Assembly (NCBI GenBank): GCA_013397935.1
Contig: VZRN01004397.1
Span: forward strand, 1,232,381-1,296,380
DNA length: 64,000 nucleotides
Direction: 5' to 3'
Origin: Dasyornis broadbenti
Taxonomy: Eukaryota; Chordata; Aves; Passeriformes; Dasyornithidae
Shown here: in pieces, positions 46,864-57,972 of the stretch
Position numbering within the stretch: position 1 is the stretch's first letter
Layout: each line of letters starts with the position of its first letter
Notes under the pieces: model-generated
Databases searched by the model: none
What the model was told of the DNA's origin: nothing
Seen by the model: the letters and a program-made list of their open reading frames with translations, nothing else
Program-made: the position numbers and the translations under genes

Positions 46864-49587
46864 ACAAGCTTTTCTGTGTTCAATAGGAAAATGTCCATGT
46901 GACTTCTGGCTGAAATCTCAATTCAGTGGGCAAGAGGTCTGGATCACAGCTATCTATCCAGATGGACTTTTCAGGAAAGCAGAGCAGCAGCTCAGCGGCA
47001 CAGAGTTCTAGGAAAACATTAGTAGCTGATTAAAAGGGAGAAAAAATCCTATCCCATGAAGATTCGTTCTGCTGGACTTGCAGATGGAATTCAGCAAATG
47101 CAAATTTTTAGAATTATTTTAGTGCTCCTTCAGATTTAAATTACAGCACAAACTTTATGGAACTCCTTCTGATATCTAGATGATTATAGACTATTTGCAT
47201 CTCTCATATTTTTGCATGTTGATAACTTACTACTGTTTTGTTGTAACCCTCTCATTTTCCTGGAGTTTTATTATTTAGAATTTGTAATGTTTTTATTTCA
47301 TAGAAAAAATATTATATTATTATCTTCTGGATGGAATAATATTTTTAAGCTTCAGCAATTTTCAGTGCTTACAATTAATTAAATACAGCGTATTCAATAG
47401 ATAAATTCCAAATGGTACTGAATTATTTTTTAATGTTAACCGTGTGTTTTATGGACTTATTTTCTTTGTATGCACTTTAAATATTTTATTGTTTTCTTTT
47501 ATTATTGCTTTTTATGTAATTTCAAAACAATAGATTCCTTGTCCTGTTGTCTTATAAATTAGCTTAGCATACTATTGCTAGAAATATTGCATGTAAATAT
47601 TGTATCTCTGTTAATATAAATGGATCAGGATTTCATTTATAGTTTACAATTCTATTACCACCCATTAGACTTTTAGACATGGAAAATTCCATCTCATATT
47701 CATTTTTTCATCCATTCAACTAAGGAGATTGCATATATATGACACATTCTTCTACACTGTGTTTAAAGAAATGTTACTATTTTTTAAAAGGACTCAGACT
47801 GTTTGCTGTTTCCTTTTCATGTGTTTCTATAAACACTGCTGCATTTTATATACTTTTAAAATTTCCCAAATCCTTTATAACTCCTACTGCTTGCTTTAAA
47901 ATTCAACCAACACTATTTTTGAAGAACAATAGATACAACATATTTACTTTATTGAAAGTCTATATCTAATTTTCTTGAAGTCTGAATCACACTTTTATAA
48001 GGATCTGTTATACAGGGCTTAATTTTCAAGAGGGCCATACAGTGAGATTTTAGGAAACCATTCCTGGCCCTTCCTGCCAAAGTCAGCTTTTCTAGAAACT
48101 GCCACTGTATCTAGGCACTTCTTCAGCAGGCACATTCTCCAAAGCACTATGGTGCATTTCCACATCAGTCACTTCCGCTGTTTATAAAACACTTCGGCAG
48201 AACACACTTTATACCGTGATAGCATGCGTGGCTATCCTGGGTGATGGGCTCATCTGGCTGCTTATTTTGTTGTCTGAGAGCAGAGCTGTGTAATGTGTGC
48301 AGCTAGGCTTGCCTCTTATGTTGGTGAGGTCCTCTAGGTCACAGTTGTATGTTTGTTTTCTCCATCCAGTGGGTAATTCCGTTTTTAATAATGTTTTTGA
48401 CCCCATTTGCAGATTGCGTGCCATAACTAGGAAGGGATGGGCCCAGCAGTAAGTAATTAAGTCTGCAGGAGCAGGGCTGCTTATTTTTCATTGCAGCAGA
48501 TAATCAGAATGCTGTTGCTCAAGTGTAAAATGCAGAAATTAATGATCCTATATAATACAGATTAAAGATTTCATTTTAAAAACTATCAGTGCAGAAGAAC
48601 AAAAGTAGGGAGCCCTGCACCCACTTTGGAATTTCAGTGTATGATATCTCTAACATACTTGGAGAAGCTGCCTGAATACAAACCAGAACAAAATTCAATC
48701 ATGTAATAGCTTAAATAAATGATCAGATCAGAAATCTTAACTATGCAGCCACCCTCATTGTCACTTAGAAAAAGGCGTTGAGTGCAAACATTCTCCAGTA
48801 GGTTTTGTAACCTTCAAGTTTTTATGAGTTTAATAAAGCAGAATGATTACTTTCTATGAGAAGAATAAAACTGTGCATTAGAAAGAACAAAGAAAATATT
48901 TCTAACTCCTTAAAAAGCTTGGCTTCAGAGAAATATAAGATTTTTCTAGAAGAGTAACATATTACTCTGAATCCCATAGAACTTTTTTATGCATGTGCAC
49001 AGGCATCTAGAAACTAAATGTGTTGTTGCCACATTGTAGTGAGTATTATTACAGCCTGAAAGCAGATTGGGATCCCATTTTGCCAGGTGCTGTTCAAGAA
49101 GTAAGGATGTAAACAGAGTATAAATAGTAATTTTATGAACAAGGAGACCAGACCATAGTTCTGCTTGTTCTGGTTTGAGTGCAGACAACATACAAAGGTT
49201 GTCAGCTGGGGAGATTGGACAGAAGTATATGAGGTACATAAACTGCAGGTGACAAAGCATTCAAAAATAAGGAAATGCTAATTTCTGCACTTTTTTTTTT
49301 AAGTGACGAAGAAAAAATAGAGAATTTGAATTGTTTTCTTTACACCAGAGAGAAAAAATTCTCAAATCCATAAAACGTTCAATCAGTATCATGAAATGTC
49401 TGTAACATCCCTACAATTTGGGGAGGCACCTGAAGAAAAAAAGGATACTTCTTTGTATCTTCTATTATTTAAATACGAGTAGTCCTAGATGTTTTTTTTG
49501 GGGATCATATGTTTAGACTCCCTTTCACTTCTCTGACTAGGCTTATTGAAACTTGTTTCTTCTATAAAATAATCATCTTTCTATTTC

Positions 49588-49590
<3 letters not shown>
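46864..49590. other. Unique AT-rich DNA, nothing recognised
   Basis: Very AT-rich from 47100 to 48000, with many ATTTTA/TTTATT runs. No gene or repeat end is seen. A minus-strand open frame of 104 codons at 48946-49260 resembles nothing known. Confidence 0.5.

Positions 49591-49627
<37 letters not shown>
49591..49627 (+). repeat. Homopolymer A37
   Basis: Thirty-seven A follow TCTATTTCATT and precede GACAGTTTCCCC. No AATAAA stands in the expected 10-30 bases upstream, only TATAAAATAATC at about 49562-49573, and I found no target-site duplication. It is therefore more likely a slipped homopolymer than a proven retrocopy tail. Confidence 0.97.
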
Positions 49628-49629
<2 letters not shown>

Positions 49630-51410
49630 CAGTTTCCCCTTTGCCAAATGTCTTTGGATAGTCTTATTGCCCTGACTCAAAAGGGATCGGACATGATCCT
49701 GCTCTGAGGCAGCATTGCAAGGATAAGCTCAATGGGAGTCCCTCCATTGCATTGAGTGACCTTTAAATAAGAAATTTCATCCTTCTCCCAGTCTCTCAAT
49801 TCTGTGTGAAACTGCTTAGAGAGGAACATGAGAATGAGAGAACCTTAAATACAAAAATGGTTTGTAAATGACAGGCCATCCTTTTGCCATGTAACAATTT
49901 CTCAGTCATAATAACAGTACAGACTTTTTTCTTTTGCACCAGAATAACTGCATTTACCTTGCCATTAATAATTCACTACATAATCACTGTGGATTTGAAG
50001 AAGAGAGGTTGAACCCTACCAAAAAAAGAATCCGACACCTACTGTCATATACGCTCTTCTCACCAGTAGACCTCATAAATGACATTTTGTGCTACTCTGC
50101 TTTATACACAAAGGAGAAGAAAAACTTGAAGAATCTATGAAGCAATTTTCACATGCTTCCAGTGTGATTTTATGCAGACTTTGACCATTTGTTTTTGCTA
50201 GAGCTTGAGCAATCTCCCTATCTCTGAGAACCTACAAATCTCTAACAACAAACTCTACTGCAGATGATCAGATGAAGATAAAGCCTAAATCTGGAAGCAA
50301 GGCAGATACATATACTTTCATACCTTTTTTTAACTTGATTTTTCTTCTTTCTGTTCTACTGATGATCATGTTCCTTGGCTGAGTTAGCTGGTGACAAAAT
50401 TAAAGAAAGTGATTTCTCACAGGGACTCTCTCCCCTGTCCCTATGCAGTGACCATTCTGTCACAGTGATGTTTGAAATTCATTTTGCCTGAAATTCACCA
50501 TTTCACTACAATGCTCAAATTCAGTAGGAAACCATTGTAAAGCATCTAGAATGGTGTTTCTTGCACACAATGACCCTATCTATCCATACACTGCCTGGCT
50601 CAGGATAAGAACAGAAATCTTTTCCACAATTCCTGTATCCATTTTGCTACTCCGGAAAGTTCAAGGTATTCATCTTGGGTTATACATCGAACTGCTGAGA
50701 GTTTCATTATATGGTCTATCATGAGCTCATGATTTTGCCATGGTGAACTTGGTAGCAAAAGAACACCAATAACCTACTCTTCAATTTTTACTCTAGCAGC
50801 AACACTACAGCAGGCTTTGCTTTGTGTGGTGCGATTGATTCAAGGGATTTGCGTGCAGGGCTCAGTAGGTCAAATTCGATTGCTGAAATTCCAGGGTGTT
50901 GAGATGCCCGAAAAACTGCAAACAGCATTTTGAACAGTATTAATGTACTCACCCTGAACATCAGGCAATCAAAAATGTATGGCTATTGGAAACACATTTT
51001 GAAGTTATTATTTCTATACAGGAAATTTAGTGAAAAGGCAAAGAAGGGTTATAAAACAAACATTCGATACAGGGATACTGAGCCAAATTCAGTTCTAGAT
51101 CAAATACAACATGCTACAGAAAATGTTGTTTATAACAATAATATTTTCAATCAAACTCAGGAGGAAAAGAAAACAATATAAAGAACAACACAGACTGTCC
51201 TGCAATATCTGCAGCTGCTGAACACAGATTGTCATATATACAAGTTCAGTCCTGAGCAAAAACTGTTATCCTGTGCCTCAGACAGTAACTTTACTTACTC
51301 TGAGTGCAGGCCCAGATTATCTCAAAAATCTGGAATATGCAGAAGACCCATTCCTGAGTAAACCATGGCAACCTCACAGCCAGAATGCAGCAGAACTTGA
51401 ATGACTGAAG
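49628..51410. other. Unique DNA, nothing recognised
   Basis: Short open frames only (83 codons at most at 50930-51181, plus strand), without similarity to known proteins. Confidence 0.5.
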
Positions 51411-52430
51411 TCTCTCATCACATGCCTTGGCATGGAAGATGAATTTCTACTTGGGAGAGGATCAAGATGAAGGAAACCAGCAGCTTGAAGGAGGAAGTAG
51501 AGGTCTGTGAAGAAGAAGAAGGAGAAGGGAGGAACACAGGGAGGAACTGAGACTCCTGTAACCTAAAGCAATGGGCAAGGAAGGTGGAGTGTGAGGAAGG
51601 AGGTGACAAGACATCCCCACCCATATTTCACTGAACCATCACCACAAGTACCTTTAATCGTCCTGACTCTTGTTTCACCAGGAGCTGCCTACCCAACTCA
51701 TAAGGACCTTACCATACCGGACACTTTGCCTGCAAATCTGTCGCTGCCCCTTGTACTGAGAATCTGCTTTGGAAACTAGTTTTACTTGTGATACTGAGAA
51801 GCCTGGAAGAAGTTCCACTTGCAGGGAAAACTCCTTAAATTCCAAAGGCAGCTATAGTTTTGAAAAACTGAGGAAATTTCAGGGGACTTTTTTGAGAGTT
51901 AGATCCTAGCTGTCATAGAAAATGCTGAAGTCTTCCATTCTGGATGCTAACAAGTCTGCAGTGTTTGGACCCACTTTCAGCTGTTCCCAGAGCAATTTAA
52001 GTCTTAAGAGCCTCAGAAGAGTCCAGACTCTGTTCTGGCTTTGAGTCTCTCAGCACAATTTCGTGTGAGGAGGCAATTCAATAAAACCTTCTTGGGAAAT
52101 GAAATTCCTGTTTCACAATCTGTCCTGGACCGAGCACTGACCCCGTGAACCTCTTTATGATTTAACCCTGCCCCTTCCCCAGGCCGCGGTGAAGGCCCTG
52201 TGGGACTCCATCCTGAACCTGTGCATGGACCTGACAGTGTCCCTAGGCATGAAACCACAATTCTGCACAGTGTTTTTAATACCTTCTGCAGACAAAATTC
52301 CCCTCAGCTTTGCTCATCCTTCCCTTGTGGTGTACCAGAGATGGCTTTTTTTTTTCCCCAGGAAGGCGCATCGCTCTCTGTTTCATTTTCTCTCAGGGTG
52401 AATAGTATAGGTACCACTCTTTGAAAGCAT
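51411..52430. other. Purine-rich stretch and possible LTR-like or exon-derived block
   Basis: About 51470-51610 is purine-rich on the plus strand. Around 52078-52087 an AATAAAA is followed within 40 bases by GTTTCACAATCTGTCC, the arrangement expected at the 3' end of a retroviral LTR. I cannot recognise the family, the LTR start or a primer-binding site, so this is a suggestion only. The GC3-rich open segment from 52183 lies immediately downstream. Confidence 0.25.
52183..52240 (+). other. Exon-like GC3-rich open segment
   Basis: After a pyrimidine tract ending TTCCCCAG at 52182 the frame reads AAVKALWDSILNLCMDL. All seventeen of these codons end in G or C, which is striking in AT-rich surroundings. 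The frame stays open to about 52401, but GC3 falls away after roughly 52235. The frame is also open upstream of the putative acceptor, back to a TGA at about 52139-52141. It could be a real exon, a captured or decayed exon copy, or the leader or coding remnant of an unrecognised retroelement. I do not recognise the peptide. Confidence 0.3.
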
Positions 52431-53880
52431 CTGAAACTTAATCTGTTGCAGGACTCCCACCATCAACCCCCTCAGGTGGCACATATCTGTAGCTGAGAGA
52501 TTGTTTCCTTATCATTCCTGTACAGCCCTGCCTTGGAAAACCAGCTTGCTCTGGGTGGAAACCATTTGCTTGTCCATCCACTTGAGGATGATTAACAACT
52601 CTCTGTTGTTGCTCCTGGGTTAGGATTAATTCAAGATGATGCAGGGAAACCTCAAACTAACAGAGCTGGCAGACTGAGACCTAAATCACACCGAACCCAG
52701 GCAGAAATCTTAAGCTGCAGACAGCACCTCCAAACCTCACACAACCAACCTGGCAGTGGAAATGGGAAGAGGTGAGGAGCCTGTGTTCCTACTCAGCCAC
52801 CTGCTAAACACCCTGCAGGCCAGAAGTTTCAGAGCCAGAGACATGGACAGTGGGGGCTCTTGTCTGTGGGACAGACTAGGAGGAGAGACTTGGAGTTTCA
52901 CTAACAGACATCATATTAGATGCCATTAGATTCCATACATTTGTTTTCCTGTATGGCTAATATTCATTTTTTACTGGCAATGAGAAGCTCAGTGCGAAGA
53001 TCTGGCTTCCACGGTTCCACCAAAAATGTAGCCCTTTCTTTGATTTAGTTTCACTGAGCCAAGCAGCAGCTGGGCTCCCACTGGGCTCACTGCTCTGCCT
53101 GCAGATAGCTCCATATATGCTCAGTCCTTTATTTAAAAGATGTATGTATCTCTGTGTGGGTATGTGGGTGTGTGTGAGTGTGTATATGAGATAGAGAGAG
53201 TTGAAGAAAATCCCAGAACACCTTTATTATTATTCTTTCCCTCCCTTATCTTTTAGTTCTTTAAAATGATATTCAAAATAATTTACTTATGCCTATTTCT
53301 CACCATTCCTTCATTGACAATAATGTAATTCTCATTAGACCCATGGATGGGAGGTTATATGATCTGGTATTTCAATATAAACAGAGGCTGAAAATTAATT
53401 TCTTTCAATTTTAGTTGGAAATGTGAGTTAAACAGAAGGTTTCTGTTGTTTTTCTCTTAATAATCAGCCTCATTTTTAAAATCCTCATCATATTTTTGTA
53501 CAGTGGAAAAAAATAAGCTCCAGTTTTCAGCTAAAATGTATGGATATCATTTGCAGAACTGAAAAGGGAAGCCAGTTCATTAAGCTCACCACCATTCACA
53601 GTCATTCATAATGTGACCACATTAAGAAACCCTCAGTGTTTTACTTTGGTAAAATTTCATGCCAGCAGACACACCACATATGAAAGGAATTTCCAAGACA
53701 GAAAACATTCCCGGTGTACTGACTAAAATTCAACACCTTTCACAAACATTTCAGGTTGTTTCAAATTGTTCCAATTTCCATTATCTTGTATAGTCACATC
53801 ATTTAGAAACAAAAAAGACTGGAGTAAATGCACGGAGAGTTAAAATGTCAGAGGTCCCCAAAATAAAAGCAGTGTAAAAT
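52431..53880. other. Unique DNA with a degenerate TG-rich microsatellite
   Basis: A mixed TGTGTGGG/TGTGTGAG/GATAGAGAGAG simple sequence lies at about 53150-53200. Nothing else is recognised. Confidence 0.5.
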
Positions 53881-54130
53881 AAAGAAAAAGCAAAAAATCT
53901 CAGTGAGATTTCTGCACTATGGTTACATATCAGGTTTAATCAGGCAATTTATGTAGCCAAAGCGTCTCTTAACAATTCGGCGGCCTTTTGGTTTTATTTT
54001 TCAGTGAGCCAGAGACCAATCCTAATTTTAATAAAGCTTTAATGTGCATGTGTGCCAGTGAAAAATCCTGTGCATTTTAAATTTCTTTCAGACAGTTTCT
54101 GCAGTCTATTAGAGCAAAGACAGAATTTCT
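53881..54130. promoter_or_regulatory. Candidate conserved non-coding block
   Basis: This repeat-free stretch has CAATTCGGCGGCC, a CpG-containing core at 53976-53988, set between AT-rich homeodomain-like TTTTAATAAAGCTTTAATG and GGTTTAATCAGGC motifs. Retained CpGs in such AT-rich sequence often accompany conservation. This is inference from appearance only. Confidence 0.2.
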
Positions 54131-54505
54131 AAAGTGTCAAAAAGATGCCAGTTTTGGGCGTCCTTAGAATAAGCCAATCTATTCAATTCAGACAAAACCC
54201 ACCAGTACATAATAGTCTTTACAAGCTCATAAACCACCATACCACCCAAGATGTTAACAAGCTGGCATGTTTTGAGCATCAAAGATAGAGAGGAAACTGT
54301 GTTTACATGTTTGGCACAAAAACTAATGAGGAAAGTCAATTGGCCCTTTGTCTTGAGGGTCTGAAGAGCCACGCTCTAATGTCTGGTTTCTTGGTTGGCA
54401 CTTGTTCAAGTAATCACTCGTGGCCTGACAAAGCAGCACTTGTGTTTTATTAGTGGCCATGCTGAACTCTCCTGCCTGGGCTATGTTGTCTCTCAATAGA
54501 GCACT

Positions 54506-54519
54506 GCACCAGAGGGCAC
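54506..54519 (+). promoter_or_regulatory. CTCF-like binding motif
   Basis: GCACCAGAGGGCAC matches the core CTCF consensus (CCACCAGAGGGCGC-like) at all the most constrained positions of CACCAGAGGGC. It lies in unique DNA, overlapped by an uninformative 157-codon minus-strand open frame (54323-54796). Occupancy is inference. Orientation would be forward on the plus strand. Confidence 0.4.
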
Positions 54520-57500
54520 ACTTATTTGAAAACACTAAATCAGAGCATGATGATCTTTGCCCAACAAATACAACCAAGAGAGGAGAAAAAAATGTGACAA
54601 CAGCTTTGCTTTTGTTAAAGAAAGTGAGGAAACTACAACCAGTGTGTGTGCATGTGCATGCATGTAAGAACAGTCCTGAAACACCAGTGACAAAATGAGC
54701 TAAACTTTGTTCCCAGAATGGCATGCTCAGAGCCAACTGGATTTGCTCCACGCTTGGGAACAGGTCATTGGCAAAGCTAAAATTCATGTTGCTCACAACT
54801 GGGAGAGCAGAAATAGCATTGTTAATGTCTCGGGTCAGTCTGGCACAGGCAACAAAGCTACAGGCTCAGGAAGAAGTAGTATAAAACAAAGAATTTGAAA
54901 GTCACTATTTCATCTACTTAAAACAGGTAAAAATCAAACCCTGGAGGGTCGGGCTTCTTTATCTGATGAAACTCAAACCCTCAGCTTTCAAATACTTTAA
55001 AGAGCACAAACTTGTCAGCAAAATTGGGCTGAGATTAGTGATTTGGGAAATTGGACTTTCTTGTGAAACTGTTGGTACTCCTTGCCAGAAAGATGATGAG
55101 AACAAACTTGCAAACTCTGACTCATGGCAGCAGTTCCACTGACTGTAAGAAATAATTGCATACAGAAAAATTAACTGTTCCACTTATGATGTCTGCATGT
55201 AGGAACCTTCACCAGTCTGGAGGTGGGGGAAAAAAAAGCCCAGAGGGATACAAAAATGAAAAATAATGACTAAATTGAAGATCCTTTATCTTGGGCTATT
55301 TTGTTTAAATCAGTCTTTACCTGTCACTTAGAATCTCCTACACAGGATATATAGAATATATTCAAGTATTGCAACAAAGTTTTATATGTCACCTCCACTT
55401 AACTTCACTAATTTAACCAGACCATCTACTTTTAATGCAGCTACCTACAGATATGTTAGATGTATGCTTAATAACATCCAGTTTTGTAGCTCTAATCTCC
55501 AGCATTTTCCAAAGATGTGTGGGGGTGAGAAAAATAGCAGGTAGGTTCTGTTTAAAATGTATTTTTAAAGGACAAGAAAAAAAGCCTAATAATTTTTGTT
55601 TCAGTGATAATTGAGTCTGAAATTAAATAAATGTAATATTAAATCCTTATATATGAAGAACTATTTTTGTTTTCACAATTCAAGATCTGGAATTAATTTT
55701 GAAAATTTTCCTGTACTATAACTATTTACAATCATATCACAATTTAAGTTATATAAATTGGGGGAGGGGAAAAGGAAATAAAATTGTGCAAGAATCATGT
55801 CAAATAAAAACTCCAAGAACAAAGCTAAAACCAAACCAAAACCAATGAAGAATGTGGTCTCTGAAGTTTTTAAATTTTATATAGCTGCAATGGTTTTCTG
55901 ATGGATTCAAACTACCCATGTAGGCAAGAAGATCCAAATATGGCTCACCACACGCTTTCAAAAAAAAAACCAAAAAACTTGTCACATTTCAAATAAACTA
56001 AATATTATACACGTTATAAATGAACAATCTCTACACTTTTCCTGCCACCAAAATCATTAAATGATCTGTGAAATTCTGCAACAATTCTGAAACCAGAGGG
56101 ACAACAAATTGTGTTTTCAGTAACTATGTGTCTGAAGAGTCAGCTTTTCTTAATTTTTGCATAAGATTCAGGGCATAATTTTTGGCTTTCAAAGAAACTG
56201 TAGTTAATAAACGTCATCTCCAGCTCAAGATGGTCATCGAATTGCATCAGGTTATATATGGCAAATAATACCATACTGCTTGTCTGATAAAACTACAGTG
56301 CAATGGGTATAGTAAAGCGTTTCTGCATTCAGTTAGGTCTTGGCAGCTGCTACTTATCTGTCCTGAGACCAAACTGTGCCTCAGGAGAATACCTTGGGGA
56401 TTATTTCAGGCACTGAAAAGGATATGCTACTTTGACACAAAATATATATTCTTACTGTAGACTTAAGGCTCCTTGGCACACTGCTTCAACACACTCCCTC
56501 AGGAGACAACTTGGAATGAGTGCTCATTTGCACTTTTTTAACTGAACTCTGTTGAATACTTAGAGGTTCAGAACTAAAATCCAGTTTTAGCAGGAGCTCG
56601 TGTCTGTCCAGTGAGGATGCAAATAAAGAACTTCATAATTTTTTGTGAACTGAGTCCAATACACCCCAGTTTGTAGATCCCCTTAAAATGATAAAATGAT
56701 AGAACTTTGGTACTTGACTCTGTTTTGGAGTACAAAATAGACATTATTTCTCTGTTATACACCACAGTTTTTTTCTGTCATGCTGGTCAGGAATCAAGCA
56801 ATCCCTTAAGAGCAGTGTAGGTATGAATGAGTAAATGCAATATATAGCTGACACTGAACCTTTTGAAAAAAAGTCTCTATTAATTCAGACCTGTCAATAC
56901 TTAAGTTTACCTAGGAGACCAGCAGTTTCTATATTCTGTTTTTATTTTCTCCTCTAAAATTTGCCATTTATTTCAGGAACCCTTTTTTTTCAAATGTTTT
57001 ACAAGCTTTTCCTTGTCTTATGGGAAAGAACATATTACTCCCATTGGTTTGGGGATTACTGCTAACTTCTGCATTGTAATGGTGTGAATTACACTTTAAA
57101 ACACAAATAAGACATGTAGCAGATAGAATAACATAAAGAAATTTTCATTACTTCTTCCAAATTTAGATCCAACTGGTAATCAATTTCTTAAATTTGTGCA
57201 CTATTTGTCCTCACGATTTCTCTGTGTTGGATGATTTAAAAATTATTACAGTGGGTTTTGATAACTATATAATATGGATACTGTCTGCTGGTTTACAAAA
57301 GACTAATTACATAGTGTTTAGATGTATTTCTTATATAAACAGGAATTATACATTGATTATCATTTCATTCTAACAATAGTAGTCAGAATTAAGTTGTGCA
57401 TGTAGGGGTTCTACTGAGAAAGCTGCAGACTAGAGCAATCAAAAAAGATAAGAAAAAATAAATGCTTTAACCCTAGAATTAACTTTCCTCTATGAAATAC

Positions 57501-57941
57501 AGTTATTTCTTATTTCCGTACTGTAACTTTTCCCCAAATATTATCAGGGAAAATGCTAGGTTTCTACTTTTTTCCTTGAAAACCGAATCTTCTATTTTGA
57601 ACTGACCTGTTTACAAGATGCTAACCTGGTATGTGCACAGACACATTATTTTCTTTGTGAATGAAAATTTTACAAAATATGTATCTCTGAGAGACAGTTT
57701 TTGTTGTGCTTGTGTAGTATTCTTTCTTATAAGGTGAGTTCAGTAAAGGCAATGTCCTCAGCACTTACACCTTTAAACATTTCTTGCTAGTACAAAACCC
57801 CAGTTCCTTACCTATAAAAGAAGGAAAACAGAATCACACCATTTCAATGTGTAGCTTGGGAGTGAATGTAGCACTTTACAATACAAGTTATTTCCTGGAA
57901 GTTAAATTTATGCCACGCTGGACTAAAGCGAGCGAAGAAGT

Positions 57942-57972
57942 GGTATCACACTATCACAGTGTGACAGATACC
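57942..57972. repeat. Bulged hairpin
   Basis: GGTATC plus ACACT at 57942-57952, loop ATCAC, then AGTGTGACAGATACC at 57958-57972. The arms pair perfectly apart from a four-base bulge (GACA) on the right arm. It is short and of unknown meaning. Confidence 0.5.

Noticed and set aside
52078..52160. Retroviral primer-binding site after the LTR-like end
   Set aside because: The sequence after TTTCACAATCTG does not fit a primer-binding site for any tRNA I can recall, so a retroviral boundary is not claimed.
54323..54796. 157-codon minus-strand open frame as a gene
   Set aside because: The plus strand has an overlapping 81-codon frame, the composition is unremarkable, and no known protein or gene structure supports it. 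Chance is sufficient.
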